DNA of 49,387 bases, taken from Oceanibaculum pacificum (lineage in GTDB: Bacteria; Pseudomonadota; Alphaproteobacteria; Oceanibaculales; Oceanibaculaceae). The notes below the pieces were generated by a model. It made no database searches. It saw only the letters and a program-made list of their open reading frames with translations, and was not told where the DNA came from. Position 1 is the first letter of the stretch. Every line of letters begins with the position of its first letter. The translations under genes were made by a program, and so were the position numbers. Positions 1-11,494 of the stretch are shown piece by piece. Location of the stretch: positions 1 through 49,387 of the forward strand of contig NZ_LPXN01000090.1 in assembly GCF_001618175.1 (NCBI RefSeq), given 5' to 3'.

Positions 1-27
1 CCCTCTCCCCTTCCGGGGCGATGGGCA
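1..27. repeat. Palindromic intergenic repeat, truncated copy at window edge
   Basis: The first 25 or so bases form an imperfect palindrome (CCCTCTCCCC followed by GGGGCGATGGG). Reverse-complemented, it closely matches the two repeat copies at the far end of the window (49305-49387). It looks like one member of a dispersed intergenic repeat family, in the opposite orientation. The left edge may be cut by the window. Confidence 0.55.
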
Positions 28-107
28 GCAGGGATTGCGGCCTAAGTGAATGCCTCACACATCTTCCTGGGGCTTGTAATAAAATTTCACGCGGCGGATT
101 GTTTTGC

Positions 108-129
108 CGGCCGCCCGGCAAGGCGGCCG
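108..129 (+). terminator. GC-rich hairpin, possible terminator or leader structure
   Basis: A perfect 8-bp stem (CGGCCGCC / GGCGGCCG, 108-115 and 122-129) encloses a 6-nt loop and is followed by TGTTTTCT. It could terminate a gene left of the window. It could also be an attenuator-like structure about 100 nt upstream of the leucine dehydrogenase start. The T-run is short, so the call is uncertain. Confidence 0.4.
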
Positions 130-233
130 TGTTTTCTGCTCATCTTGCTGCTTTTTTCTGGGCGCCTCTTTCCCGCCATTGAAGCGCCTTGGTGCTGGGG
201 CGATTCTCTTCTTAATCAGCAGGGGAGGAAACC

Positions 234-1280
<1,047 letters not shown>

Positions 1281-1290
1281 GGGCGGGAAT

Positions 1291-2466
1291 CTAAGCCTCG
1301 CCCTCCTGCTTGTAGGGGCTGAATTCGGCGGTCAGCGCGGCGATCTCGGCCTGCATGGCCGGGCGTTCGCGGCGCATCGCCTTGTCGACGGCCTCGCGCA
1401 GGCCGGGATGGGCGATCCAATGGGCGCTGTAGGTGGCGGTCGGCAGGTAGCCGCGCTGGATTTTGTGCTGGCCCTGCGCGCCGGCCTCGACCGTCTTGAA
1501 GCCGTGCTCAATGGCCCAGTCGATGGCGCGATAGTAGCAGGCCTCGAAATGCAGGAACTTCACATGCTCCTCGCAGCCCCAATTGCGGCCGTAGAGCGTG
1601 TCCGATCCGGCCAGATTCAGCGCGCCGCAGACATAGCGGCCTGCTTCCTCGCCCAGGAACAGCACCACCTTGTCGCCCAGCCGCTCGCCCAGCAGTTCGA
1701 AGAAGGCGGGGGTGAGGTAGGGCCAGCCCCATTTGCGGTCGATGGTGTTCTCGTAGAAGCGGTAGAACGCCTGCCAATGCTCCGGCCTGAGGTCGCCGCC
1801 GCTATAGGCGCGCAAGGAGACGCCGCCTGCCTGGGCCTCGCGGCGTTCCTTGCGGATCTGCTTGCGCTTGCGGGAATTCAGCGCCGCCAGGAAATCCTCG
1901 AAGCTGCCATAGCCGTCATTATGCCAATGGAATTGCTGGCCGATCCGCTGGATCAGCCCCAGCTCGCCCGCCAGATCGTATTCCGCCCGGGTCGGGAAGG
2001 TGATGTGCAGCGAGGATAGCTCGGCCTGCTCGCAAAGCTGGATCAGCGCCACGGTCAGCGCCTGGCGCAGCGCCAGCGCATCTTCGCCGGCGCGGACCAG
2101 CAGGCGCGGACCGGGGGCCGGGGTGAAGGGCACGCAGACCTGCAGCTTGGGGTAATAGCGCCCGCCGGCCCGCTCGAACGCATCGGCCCAGCCATGGTCG
2201 AAGACATATTCGCCATAGGAGTGCAGCTTGATATAGGCTGGCGCGCAGGCCAGCACCCGGCCGCCCGCGTCCTGGATGGCGACATGCTGCGGCAGCCAGC
2301 CGGTCTTTTCCGGGCCGACCGAGCCGGAATCCTCCAATGCTGAGAGGAATGCGTGGCTGACGAAGGGGTTGTCCGCCCCGGCGCAGGCATCCCACTCGGC
2401 CGCCGGTATGTCGGCGATGCGTGCGGCGATGCGCGCCGTCAGCGGCGGGGCAGCCTCGTCGGGCAT
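1291..2466 (-). CDS. FemAB-like / GNAT-type N-acyltransferase (DUF482)
   Basis: A 391-residue soluble protein of the FemAB-like family (Pfam FemAB_like, DUF482), which has a GNAT-type acyltransferase fold. The family signature LNSRKRKQIRKER lies at 197-209, and the N-terminal half holds the conserved aromatic, Gly-rich segment HSYGEYVFDHGWADA at 82-96. Members are often annotated as peptidoglycan-biosynthesis or GNAT proteins, but the substrate of this group is not established, so none is assigned. It lies 75 nt downstream of a pentapeptide-repeat gene on the same strand and may be cotranscribed with it. Its 3' end faces leucine dehydrogenase with a 10-nt gap. Confidence 0.8.
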   Translation of the reverse strand: MPDEAAPPLTARIAARIADIPAAEWDACAGADNPFVSHAFLSALEDSGSVGPEKTGWLPQHVAIQDAGGRVLACAPAYIKLHSYGEYVFDHGWADAFERAGGRYYPKLQVCVPFTPAPGPRLLVRAGEDALALRQALTVALIQLCEQAELSSLHITFPTRAEYDLAGELGLIQRIGQQFHWHNDGYGSFEDFLAALNSRKRKQIRKERREAQAGGVSLRAYSGGDLRPEHWQAFYRFYENTIDRKWGWPYLTPAFFELLGERLGDKVVLFLGEEAGRYVCGALNLAGSDTLYGRNWGCEEHVKFLHFEACYYRAIDWAIEHGFKTVEAGAQGQHKIQRGYLPTATYSAHWIAHPGLREAVDKAMRRERPAMQAEIAALTAEFSPYKQEGEA

Positions 2467-2541
2467 GGCAAACCTCAGGGACGGCAGCGGGACGATGTAA
2501 CCGTCTTATTAGATCGACCGTTCCGGGCCGGGCGCAAGACG

Positions 2542-3828
2542 TCAGTCGCGTTTCGTCGTCACCGCCAGGGTGAGCTGCGAGGGATCGACCGTCACATCCC
2601 GCAGATTGGCGTCGATCAAGTTGGTGTTGTGCAGCTTGGCCCCGGTCAGGTCGGCTTTGGCCATGTTGGCCCCGGACAGCATGGCGTTGCTGAGGTCGGC
2701 GCGCGACAGATTCGCCCCGGCCAGGTTGGCGGGCCAGAGCCGGCCGGTCGAGCGGCCCTCGCTGTTCTTGATGTCGACCGAGCCCATCTGCGCGCCGCGC
2801 AGCCGGGCGGCGGAAAGGTTGGCGTTGCTGAGGTTGATGCCGTCAAGCACGGCGCCCTCCAGATCGGCCCCTTCCAGATTCGATTCCGACAGGTCGGACA
2901 TCACCAGCTTGATGTTGGCCATGCGCGCGCCGACCAGGACCGCGCCGCGCAAATCCGCGCCCGACAGGTTAGCGCCGCTGAGGTCCTGGCGGCTGAGATC
3001 GGTCTTGCCAAGCTCCGCGCGCGCGCCGACGACGCCGTCGCTCTCCACCCATTTCAGATGGTCGCGGATGATGTCCTTGATCGAGCGCGACATGGTGGTG
3101 CGGGTTTCGGCCATGTGGGCGCCGGTCAAATCCGCGCCGCTCAGATCGACATTGGTGAGGATGGCGCGGTTCAGCTCCGCGCGGCTCAGATTGGTCTTGG
3201 CGATGATCGCGCCGGTCAAATTCACCCCGGTGAGATCGGCGTCGGTCAGGTTTGTGCCGGTCAAATTGGCCCCGGACAGATCCGCCCCGTCCAGCTTCGC
3301 GCCGCGCAGATTGACGCCCGACAGGTTGGCGCCGCACAGCAGCGCCCCCTCCAGCGAGGCCTCCACCATGGTGGCGTTGGACAGATCGGCGCCCGACATG
3401 TTGGCGCTTTGCAGCACGGCGGAATCCAGCTCGGCGAAGCTGAGGTCGGCGCGCAGCATGGTGGCCGGGCTGGCCGGATTGCCGCTGATCAGCGCGCCGC
3501 CGCGCAGATCGGCCTCCTTCAGATTGGCTCCGGTGAAGTTCGCGTTGCGCAGGTGCGCGCCGCGCAGGTCGGCGCGATGCAGCATGGCACTGCGCAGATC
3601 GGCCGCATCCAGATTGACGCAGAACAGGTCGCAATAGCTGAGATCGGTGCCGGCCAGGATGCAGCGGCTGAGATTGGCGCCGGAGAATTTCGCCGATTGC
3701 AGGTTTAACTCGCCCAGATTGAAGCCGGACAGATTCATCCCCGACAAATTGGCGCGCGCGCCGCCCGGCTTGCGTTCAAGCCAGAATTCGTGGCGTTGGA
3801 TGATCTGCAGGATTTCCTGAGGCGTCAT
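2542..3828 (-). CDS. Pentapeptide-repeat protein A
   Basis: 428 residues, almost entirely A(N/D)LxG pentapeptide repeats predicting a right-handed quadrilateral beta-helix. No signal peptide or membrane segment is visible, so it is probably cytoplasmic. Order: a helical cap with IIQRHEFWLERKPGGARANL (9-28), a first solenoid (about 29-240), a second cap-like helix DIIRDHLKW (252-260), a second solenoid, a non-repeat insert around 351-368 with TGRLWPANLAGA, and a last block to about 420. The gene at 6076-7308 is a full-length paralog with the same cap, second cap and insert. Upstream are a plausible promoter and a CtrA-like box. The function is unknown. The sequence is not recognisably Qnr/MfpA-like, and those proteins are about half this length. 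Confidence 0.9.
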   Translation of the reverse strand: MTPQEILQIIQRHEFWLERKPGGARANLSGMNLSGFNLGELNLQSAKFSGANLSRCILAGTDLSYCDLFCVNLDAADLRSAMLHRADLRGAHLRNANFTGANLKEADLRGGALISGNPASPATMLRADLSFAELDSAVLQSANMSGADLSNATMVEASLEGALLCGANLSGVNLRGAKLDGADLSGANLTGTNLTDADLTGVNLTGAIIAKTNLSRAELNRAILTNVDLSGADLTGAHMAETRTTMSRSIKDIIRDHLKWVESDGVVGARAELGKTDLSRQDLSGANLSGADLRGAVLVGARMANIKLVMSDLSESNLEGADLEGAVLDGINLSNANLSAARLRGAQMGSVDIKNSEGRSTGRLWPANLAGANLSRADLSNAMLSGANMAKADLTGAKLHNTNLIDANLRDVTVDPSQLTLAVTTKRD

Positions 3829-3897
3829 CGGGCATCGATTGCTAAGGGAAGGACCTGGACAAGAGGACGGCCCTGTGGGGGTATCATTTGTTTCGGC

Positions 3898-3926
3898 ATC
3901 CTAAGTAGCGGGTGCGAGACCATCAA
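3898..3926 (-). promoter_or_regulatory. Candidate sigma70-type promoter of pentapeptide gene A
   Basis: Read on the minus strand: -35 TTGATG (3926-3921), a 17-bp spacer, and -10 TAGGAT (3903-3898). The expected start of transcription is about 60 nt upstream of the gene at 3828. It is found by eye only. Confidence 0.35.
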
Positions 3927-3939
3927 GACGTATAACTGG

Positions 3940-3954
3940 TTAAGCGAGAATTAA
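3940..3954 (-). promoter_or_regulatory. CtrA-like binding site
   Basis: The minus strand reads TTAATTCTCGCTTAAC, an exact match to the alphaproteobacterial CtrA consensus TTAA-N7-TTAAC. It sits about 14 bp upstream of the candidate -35 element of pentapeptide gene A and overlaps the stop codon of the small gene at 3951. Its position suits control of gene A. Chance occurrence in an A+T-richer gap is possible. Confidence 0.45.
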
Positions 3955-4385
3955 GCCCAGCCATCCACGACCACTTTATAGATTCGCGTCAGGTTGGGCT
4001 GATGCGTGTAAAAATGTTCTTCCAGGCGACTGCCGAGCTGTTTTCGCTGACAGGTGTCGCGTAATTTACGAAAACCTTCGGTTTCTTCCATGTGGATCCG
4101 GTTGATGCCATGCTTGGTCAATACCGTGTCTTTCAAGGGTTCGCCATCGGCATTGCGCAGGAAATAGAGCATGAAACCGACGGCGGCGGGAACCGGGCTG
4201 GCATTGGCGTGCTGATGGATATCGCGCTCGACCCGTTGCGCGATATCGTCGAACTGCCGGCTTACAAGCGTAAGCAGCGCCTTTCGTGAATGTTCCTTGT
4301 TCAGGGGCACCATGGCGGTTCCGTCGTCAGAATCTGTTAGAATTCGTTTATACCACTTGGTTCTCGAGCCATCATCAGGAGACAT
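3951..4385 (-). CDS. Hypothetical protein, 144 aa
   Basis: I do not recognise this protein. It is 144 residues, soluble and rich in charged residues, with no signal peptide or membrane segment. An N-terminal helical region (KALLTLVSRQFDDIAQRVERDI, broken here as KALLTLVSRQ and FDDIAQRVERDI) is followed by mixed alpha/beta sequence ending YKVVVDGWA. The shown start has only a weak ribosome site; an internal ATG at about residue 25 (MVPLNKEH) is a possible alternative. Base composition is visibly lower in G+C than its neighbours and codons such as AAA, TTT and CGT are more frequent, a possible sign of transfer. It lies between a pentapeptide-repeat gene and a divergently transcribed histidine kinase, which may link it to them. 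Confidence 0.6.
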   Translation of the reverse strand: MSPDDGSRTKWYKRILTDSDDGTAMVPLNKEHSRKALLTLVSRQFDDIAQRVERDIHQHANASPVPAAVGFMLYFLRNADGEPLKDTVLTKHGINRIHMEETEGFRKLRDTCQRKQLGSRLEEHFYTHQPNLTRIYKVVVDGWA

Positions 4386-4501
4386 ACAGTCTCACTGAAA
4401 AGAATGAAGAGAAAGTTACGCCCAGCGTTACTCTTTTTTAAGCGCTTCGCGAGATTTGCGATGCAGGCGGCAAGCGAACCTGCCATTTTGCGGTAGATTC
4501 G

Positions 4502-6073
<1,572 letters not shown>

Positions 6074-6075
6074 CC

Positions 6076-7308
6076 TTACTCCATCACCGCGAGATGCAGA
6101 TCGGCGCCGTCCAGCGTCGCGTCGGTCAGGTTCGCGCCGACCAGGATGGTGTTGGACAGCTTCGCGTCGGTCAGGTCGGCATCCATCAGATTGGCGCCGC
6201 GCAGATTGGCGTTCGACAAATCGGCGCCGCGCAGCTTGGCCCCGGCCAGGTTGGTCGGCCATTGCCGGCCGGTCTCCTGGCCCTTGCTGTCCTTCAGGTC
6301 GACCGGGGCCAGGCTGGTGCCGGCCAGGTTCGCGCCGGACAAATCGGCATCGACCAGGTTGGCCCCATCCATCACCGCCTGGCGGATTTCCGCATTGGTC
6401 AGCACCGAGCGCGACAGGTCCGACATCACCATCCGGCAGCCATTCAGCCGGATGCCGATCAGCTTGGAATCCCGCATTTCCGCGCCGCTGAGATTGGCGC
6501 CGGTGAAATCCATATAGCTGATGTCGATGCCGCTCAGCACCGCGCGCTCGCCCTTGCCGCCCTGGCCTTTGATCCACAGCGCGTGACTATCCAGGATTAT
6601 GCGGATATCCGGCGGCAACCCTTCATCGCTGCTGGCGATGGTCGCCCCGGTCATATCGGCGGCCGACATGTCGACATCGTCCAGATTCGCGCCGACCAGC
6701 ACCGCGTTCTTCAGCACGGCGTTATGGACGATGGCGCCGCGCAGATTGGCCCCGGACAGATTTGCCCCGGTGAGGTTGGCTTCCGATAAATTCGCGCCGG
6801 TCAGGTTCGCGCCGGTCAGGTCCGCGCCTTTCAGGTTGACGCCTGACAGGTTCGCCCCGGTCAGCGTCGCGCCTTTCAGGTTGCAATTCATCATCGCGGA
6901 GTTGGAGAGATCGGCGCCGCCGCTATTGGCGTTGCGCATCCGCTCCGAATCGCTGCCGGCCGCGCCATACAGAGCGCCGCCGCGGAAATCCGCCATTTCC
7001 AGATTGGCATTGTTCAGATTGGCGCGCCTCAGGCTACAGCCGCGCAGATCGACCTTGCGCAGATTGGCGGCCCGCAGATCGGCGCGGTCCAGCGTCGCGC
7101 AGAACAAATCCGCCTCTTCCAGATTGCAGTTCGACAGCACCGTGCGATGCAGATTGACGCCCGCCAGATTCGCCGCGCGCAGATTGGTGTTGGCCAGCGT
7201 CAGGCCGGACAGGTCGCGCATCGCCAGATTGGCGCGCTGGCCGTTCTTGCGTCGGTTCAGCCAGCGCTCGTGCTGATCGATAATGCCGGCGATTTCCTGC
7301 GGCGTCAC
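6076..7308 (-). CDS. Pentapeptide-repeat protein B (paralog of A)
   Basis: 410 residues of mostly A(N/D)LxG repeats, predicted cytoplasmic beta-helix. It is collinear with protein A: both start MTPQEI, both have a cap with HExWL (here 13-17), both have DLFC near residue 67-70 and an RGGAL break near 109-113. Both have a second helix with H-x-x-W (RIILDSHALW, 236-245) and a non-repeat insert, here DLKDSKGQETGRQWP (337-351) followed by TNLAGA. The pair therefore arose by duplication of a whole gene. It converges on the histidine kinase with a 2-nt gap. The function is unknown. Confidence 0.9.
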   Translation of the reverse strand: MTPQEIAGIIDQHERWLNRRKNGQRANLAMRDLSGLTLANTNLRAANLAGVNLHRTVLSNCNLEEADLFCATLDRADLRAANLRKVDLRGCSLRRANLNNANLEMADFRGGALYGAAGSDSERMRNANSGGADLSNSAMMNCNLKGATLTGANLSGVNLKGADLTGANLTGANLSEANLTGANLSGANLRGAIVHNAVLKNAVLVGANLDDVDMSAADMTGATIASSDEGLPPDIRIILDSHALWIKGQGGKGERAVLSGIDISYMDFTGANLSGAEMRDSKLIGIRLNGCRMVMSDLSRSVLTNAEIRQAVMDGANLVDADLSGANLAGTSLAPVDLKDSKGQETGRQWPTNLAGAKLRGADLSNANLRGANLMDADLTDAKLSNTILVGANLTDATLDGADLHLAVME

Positions 7309-7496
7309 CGTGGACCCGCCAGCTTGAAAGGAGAGTCGCCGCCGCTTGTTTCCGGCGTTGTCTTATGGCGCGTCGGCACGAATTACCCCCTCGAAAGCCG
7401 CTAAAAATTCCGCTAAACCCCACCCACCAGTATGTTGCGCCCACGCTGGCCCTGCAAGCCATAGCAAAGACCGGTTGCAGCCGTTGCGGAAGGGAC

Positions 7497-7518
7497 GCCG
7501 GTGCAAGAGTGCACCGGC
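7497..7518 (+). other. Perfect 9-bp hairpin
   Basis: Arms GCCGGTGCA (7497-7505) and TGCACCGGC (7510-7518) with an AGAG loop, followed by only three T. It lies upstream of the xseB promoter, so it is unlikely to be in that transcript. It could be a weak terminator for antisense or read-through transcription, or a protein-binding palindrome. Confidence 0.5.
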
Positions 7519-7561
7519 TTTGATGAACGGATGGTAAAGATTCGTCCGATTTCCTGCCGGC

Positions 7562-7590
7562 TTGTTCCGGTCAGGCGGGATGGCTACACT
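7562..7590 (+). promoter_or_regulatory. Candidate sigma70-type promoter of xseB-ispA-dxs-tlyA
   Basis: -35 TTGTTC (7562-7567), a 17-bp spacer, -10 TACACT (7585-7590). The predicted leader is about 30 nt before the xseB ATG. Spacing and position fit well. Confidence 0.5.
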
Positions 7591-7628
7591 CCGCCACCTT
7601 TATTCCGGCTTGGGAGCAAGGCAGAACC

Positions 7629-7880
7629 ATGAGCGACGACAAGCACGCCGATATCGCGGCCATGAGCTTCGAGCAGGCGCTGGCGGAGCTGGAGGCGATC
7701 GTCTCCAAACTGGAGAAAGGCGAGATCGGCCTCGAGGATTCCATCGACGCCTATGAGCGCGGCGCCAAGCTGAAGGATCATTGCGAGGCCAAGTTGAAAG
7801 ACGCCCAGCTGAAGGTGGAGCGCATCAAGCTGGGGCCGGACGGCGCGGTCTCGGCCGAGCCTTTCGACCCGGCGAGCTGA
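7629..7880 (+). CDS. xseB: Exodeoxyribonuclease VII small subunit
   Basis: The 83-residue small subunit of exonuclease VII, which with several copies per XseA large subunit degrades single-stranded DNA in the cytoplasm. The family core is clear: SFEQALAELEAIVSKLEKGE (16-35), then a second helix, LEDSIDAYERGAKLKDHCE (38-56), predicting a helical hairpin. The length is normal. The xseA partner is not in this window. It is the first gene of an apparent operon, with ispA only 6 nt downstream, an order common in alphaproteobacteria and other proteobacteria. Confidence 0.93.
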   Translation: MSDDKHADIAAMSFEQALAELEAIVSKLEKGEIGLEDSIDAYERGAKLKDHCEAKLKDAQLKVERIKLGPDGAVSAEPFDPAS

Positions 7881-7886
7881 TTTGCC

Positions 7887-8774
7887 ATGACCGTGAAAGC
7901 CGCCATGGCGGAGGCCGCCGAGGCCGTGCTGGAGGTGATGGACCGGCTGCTGCCCATCCCCGACGGCCCGGAGGCGCGCGTCGTGGAGGCGATGCGTTAT
8001 TCCAGCCTGGGCAGCGGCAAACGGTTCCGTCCCTTCCTGGTGCTGGAAAGCGCCCGGCTGTTCGCGGTGAACCGCGCCTGCGCGCTGCGCGTCGGCGCGG
8101 CGGTGGAGTTCCTGCACAGCTATTCGCTGATCCATGACGATCTGCCGGCGATGGACGATAGCGATCTGCGTCGCGGCCGGCCGAGCTGCCACAAGCAGTT
8201 CGACGAGGCGACGGCGGTGCTGGCCGGCGACGCGCTGCTGACCTACGCCTTCGAGGTGCTGGCGAACGAGGCGACCCATGCCGATCCCCGGGTGCGGGCG
8301 GAGCTGGTGCTGGCGCTGGCCAGGGCGTCGGGCACGCAAGGCATGGTCGGCGGCCAGATGATCGATCTACTGGCCGAACAGCAGAGCGAATTCGACCATG
8401 CCCACGTTACCCGCCTGCAGCGCATGAAGACGGCCGAGCTGATCTGCTTTTCCTGCGAGGCCGGGGCGATCCTGGGCAAGGGCGGGCCAGCGGCGCGTTA
8501 TGCCCTGCGATCCTACGGCCAGGAGATGGGGCTGGCGTTCCAGATCGCCGACGATCTGCTGGATATCGAGGGCGACAGTGCGGAGACCGGCAAGCCGACC
8601 GGCCTGGACGCCGCGGCGGGCAAGGCGACGCTGGTCGCGGTGCAGGGCGTGGAAAGCGCGCGCGCCCATGCGTCGATGCTGGTGGAACAAGCAGCCCGGC
8701 ATCTTGATTTCTTCGATGAGAAGGCGGACCTGTTGAAGAGCGTCGCCCGATTCGTCATCGACCGCCGTTCCTGA
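7887..8774 (+). CDS. ispA: Farnesyl diphosphate synthase (polyprenyl synthetase)
   Basis: Condenses isopentenyl diphosphate with dimethylallyl and geranyl diphosphate to make farnesyl diphosphate, precursor of quinones, undecaprenyl carrier and hopanoids. At 295 residues it matches bacterial IspA. The first Asp-rich motif is DDLPAMDDSDLRRGRPS (84-100), the second is DDLLD (222-226), and GKRFRP (44-49) binds the homoallylic substrate. The GGQMIDL segment (155-161) is typical. It sits between xseB and dxs, which supplies precursors for the same pathway. Geranylgeranyl diphosphate synthase is a less likely alternative. Confidence 0.92.
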   Translation: MTVKAAMAEAAEAVLEVMDRLLPIPDGPEARVVEAMRYSSLGSGKRFRPFLVLESARLFAVNRACALRVGAAVEFLHSYSLIHDDLPAMDDSDLRRGRPSCHKQFDEATAVLAGDALLTYAFEVLANEATHADPRVRAELVLALARASGTQGMVGGQMIDLLAEQQSEFDHAHVTRLQRMKTAELICFSCEAGAILGKGGPAARYALRSYGQEMGLAFQIADDLLDIEGDSAETGKPTGLDAAAGKATLVAVQGVESARAHASMLVEQAARHLDFFDEKADLLKSVARFVIDRRS

Positions 8775-8812
8775 TAAGAATAACGGTTTACGCATAACCA
8801 ACGAGAAGCCTG

Positions 8813-10732
8813 ATGGCCGACAGCCGTACCCCTTTGCTCGATAGCGTCAAGACGCCGAAAGACATGCGTGGCTTCGATGTCGAGCAACTGACGCAGTTGA
8901 GCGACGAACTCCGCTGGGAGACCATCGACGCGGTATCCCGCACCGGCGGGCATCTGGGCGCCGGCCTGGGCGTGGTCGAGCTGACGGTGGCGATTCATCA
9001 CGTGTTCAACACGCCGGACGACCGGCTGATCTGGGATGTCGGCCACCAGGCCTATCCGCACAAGATTCTGACCGGCCGGCGCGACCGCATCCGCACGCTG
9101 CGCCAGGGCGGGGGCTTGAGCGGCTTCACCCGCCGGTCGGAGAGCGAGTACGATCCGTTCGGCGCGGCGCACAGCTCCACCTCCATCTCCGCCGGGCTCG
9201 GCATGGCCGTGGCGCGCGACCTGAAGGGCGGCGCGAACAACGTCATCGCCGTCATCGGCGACGGCTCGATGAGCGCCGGCATGGCCTATGAGGCGATGAA
9301 CAATGCCGGCTCGATGGACAGCCGGCTGATCGTCATCCTGAACGACAACGACATGTCCATCGCGCCGCCGGTCGGGGCGATGAGCAATTATCTGTCCCGC
9401 CTGATCGCGTCGAAATCATATCGCGGGTTGCGCGAGGCGATGAAGCAGATGGCGGCGCACTTTCCCAAGCCGCTGGAAAACGCCGCGCGCCGGGCCGAGG
9501 AATATGCCCGCGGCATGGTCACCGGCGGCACGCTGTTCGAGGAGATGGGCTTCCTGTATATCGGCCCGGTCGACGGGCACGACATCTCGCATCTGGTGCC
9601 GATCCTCAAAAGCCTGCGCGACCGCCCGCAGGCCGGACCGGTGCTGCTACATGTCGTCACCGAGAAGGGCAGGGGCCATCCGTTCGACAAGGACAGCCCG
9701 GAGAAATATCACGCGGTCCAGAAGTTCGATCTGGTCACCGGCGCACAAGTGAAGGCGAAAGCCAACGCGCCCAGCTACACCAATATCTTCGCCCAGGCGC
9801 TGATCCAGGAGGCGGAGAAGGACGAGCGCATCGTCGCCGTCACCGCCGCGATGCCTGGCGGCACCGGCCTGGACAAGTTCGCCCAGCGCTTCCCGGCGCG
9901 TATCTTCGATGTCGGCATCGCCGAGCAGCACGCCGTCACCTTCGCCGCCGGCATGGCGACGGAGGGGATGAAGCCGTTCGCGGCGATCTATTCCACCTTC
10001 CTGCAGCGCGGCTACGATCAGGTGGTGCATGATGTGGCGATCCAGCGCCTGCCGGTGCGCTTCGCCATCGACCGCGCCGGGCTGGTCGGCGCGGACGGGG
10101 CTACCCATGCCGGCAGCTTCGACGTCGCCTATCTGGGCTGCCTGCCGGAATTCGTTATCATGGCCGCCGCCGACGAGGCCGATCTGGTGCATATGGTCGC
10201 CACCTGCGCCGCCATCGACGACCGCCCGTCCGCCGTGCGCTATCCGCGCGGCGAGGGGGTGGGGATCGAGCTGCCGGCCTCCGGCGTGCCGCTGGAGATC
10301 GGCAAGGGCCGCATCGTGCGCGAAGGTACGGCGGTCGCCATCCTATCGCTCGGCGCGCGCTTGCAGGAATGCCTCGCCGCCGCCGACGAGCTGGCGGGCT
10401 ACGGCCTGTCCACCACCGTCGCCGATGCCCGCTTCGCCAAGCCGCTGGACGCCGACATGGTGCGCCGGCTGGCGCGCGAGCATGAGGTGCTGATCACCAT
10501 CGAGGAAGGCTCCATCGGCGGTTTCAGCGCCTTCGTGCTGCATCAGCTCGCCACCGAAGGGTTGCTCGATACCGGCCTGAAAATCCGCCCGCTGGTGCTG
10601 CCCGACCGCTTCATCGAGCATGACAGCCCAGCCAGGCAATATGCCGATGCCGGCCTCGATTCGACCGCCATCGTGCGCACGGCGCTGGGCGCGCTGGGCC
10701 GCGACGTGCGCACCGCGCCGGCGCGGGCGTGA
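8813..10732 (+). CDS. dxs: 1-deoxy-D-xylulose-5-phosphate synthase
   Basis: Thiamine-diphosphate enzyme that joins pyruvate and glyceraldehyde 3-phosphate, the entry and rate-limiting step of the MEP isoprenoid pathway. 639 residues, full length. Visible motifs are the transketolase start [19 protein letters not shown], the ThDP/Mg site [18 protein letters not shown], the catalytic-domain glutamate in [14 protein letters not shown], and [10 protein letters not shown], all as in Dxs. It is the third gene of the xseB operon, 38 nt after ispA and directly abutting tlyA. Linkage to ispA places two isoprenoid steps in one transcript. Confidence 0.96.
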   Translation: MADSRTPLLDSVKTPKDMRGFDVEQLTQLSDELRWETIDAVSRTGGHLGAGLGVVELTVAIHHVFNTPDDRLIWDVGHQAYPHKILTGRRDRIRTLRQGGGLSGFTRRSESEYDPFGAAHSSTSISAGLGMAVARDLKGGANNVIAVIGDGSMSAGMAYEAMNNAGSMDSRLIVILNDNDMSIAPPVGAMSNYLSRLIASKSYRGLREAMKQMAAHFPKPLENAARRAEEYARGMVTGGTLFEEMGFLYIGPVDGHDISHLVPILKSLRDRPQAGPVLLHVVTEKGRGHPFDKDSPEKYHAVQKFDLVTGAQVKAKANAPSYTNIFAQALIQEAEKDERIVAVTAAMPGGTGLDKFAQRFPARIFDVGIAEQHAVTFAAGMATEGMKPFAAIYSTFLQRGYDQVVHDVAIQRLPVRFAIDRAGLVGADGATHAGSFDVAYLGCLPEFVIMAAADEADLVHMVATCAAIDDRPSAVRYPRGEGVGIELPASGVPLEIGKGRIVREGTAVAILSLGARLQECLAAADELAGYGLSTTVADARFAKPLDADMVRRLAREHEVLITIEEGSIGGFSAFVLHQLATEGLLDTGLKIRPLVLPDRFIEHDSPARQYADAGLDSTAIVRTALGALGRDVRTAPARA

Positions 10733-11494
10733 ATGGCGGCCAGCAAGAAGCAGCGCCTCGACATCCTTCTGGTCGACCGCGGCCTGGCCGAGAGCCGGGC
10801 GCGGGCGCAGGCGCTGGTGATGGCGGGGCTGGTCTATTCCGACACCAGGCGGCTCGACAAGCCGGGCGTCGCGATCCCCGAGGATGCGCCGATTGAGCTG
10901 AAGGGCCAGGATCATCCCTGGGTCTCGCGCGGCGGGCTGAAGCTGGTGCAGGCGCTGGACCATTTCGCCATCGACCCGGCCGGCATGACCTGCCTGGATG
11001 TCGGGGCCTCGACCGGCGGCTTCACCGACGTGTTGCTGAGCCGGGGGGCGGCCAAGGTCCATGCCGTGGATGTCGGGCATGGCCAGCTTGCCTGGAAGCT
11101 GCGGCAGGATTCCCGCGTGGCGGTGATGGAGCGCACCAACGCCCGCACGCTGACCGAGGCGGAAATTCCCGACCCCATCGATCTGGTGGTGTGCGACGCC
11201 AGCTTCATCGGGCTGGAGGTGGTGTTGCCGGCCTCGCTGGCGCTGGTGCGGCCCGGCGGCTGGCTGGTGGCGCTGATCAAGCCGCAATTCGAGGTCGGCA
11301 AGGGCCGCGTCGGCAAGGGCGGCGTGGTGCGCGAGCCGGAACTGCATCGCGAAGTATGCGAGCGGATCGAGGCCTGGCTGTCCGGCCTGCCGGGCTGGCG
11401 CGTGCTGGGCATCGCGGAATCGCCGATCCTGGGCCCGGAGGGCAACAAGGAATTCCTGATCGGCGCGCGGAAAGACGCTACATCAGCAGCTTGA
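10733..11494 (+). CDS. tlyA: TlyA family rRNA (cytidine-2'-O)-methyltransferase
   Basis: A 253-residue TlyA/RrmJ-type methyltransferase. An N-terminal S4 RNA-binding domain (about 7-66; RLDILLVDRGLAESRARAQA) is followed by a Rossmann methyltransferase domain with SAM motif DVGASTGGFTD (about 84-94) and DVGHGQL. TlyA enzymes methylate ribose 2'-OH of rRNA cytidines; some members were also described as hemolysins. The ATG begins immediately after the dxs TGA, so translational coupling is likely. The last 17 nt overlap the convergent secreted-protein gene. Confidence 0.9.
   Translation: MAASKKQRLDILLVDRGLAESRARAQALVMAGLVYSDTRRLDKPGVAIPEDAPIELKGQDHPWVSRGGLKLVQALDHFAIDPAGMTCLDVGASTGGFTDVLLSRGAAKVHAVDVGHGQLAWKLRQDSRVAVMERTNARTLTEAEIPDPIDLVVCDASFIGLEVVLPASLALVRPGGWLVALIKPQFEVGKGRVGKGGVVREPELHREVCERIEAWLSGLPGWRVLGIAESPILGPEGNKEFLIGARKDATSAA

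Larger units (their letters stand above)
7309..7628. other. 320-bp divergent intergenic region
   Basis: Separates pentapeptide gene B (minus) from xseB (plus). It holds a perfect 9-bp hairpin (7497-7518) and a good plus-strand promoter candidate (7562-7590). An A+T-rich stretch near 7400-7415 could hold the minus-strand promoter, but I could not define one. No convincing gene is present. Confidence 0.6.

Noticed and set aside
2353-3708. Long plus-strand open frame rich in QIG/QVG repeats
   Set aside because: It is the antisense of the pentapeptide repeats in gene A; the repeat pattern is simply mirrored.
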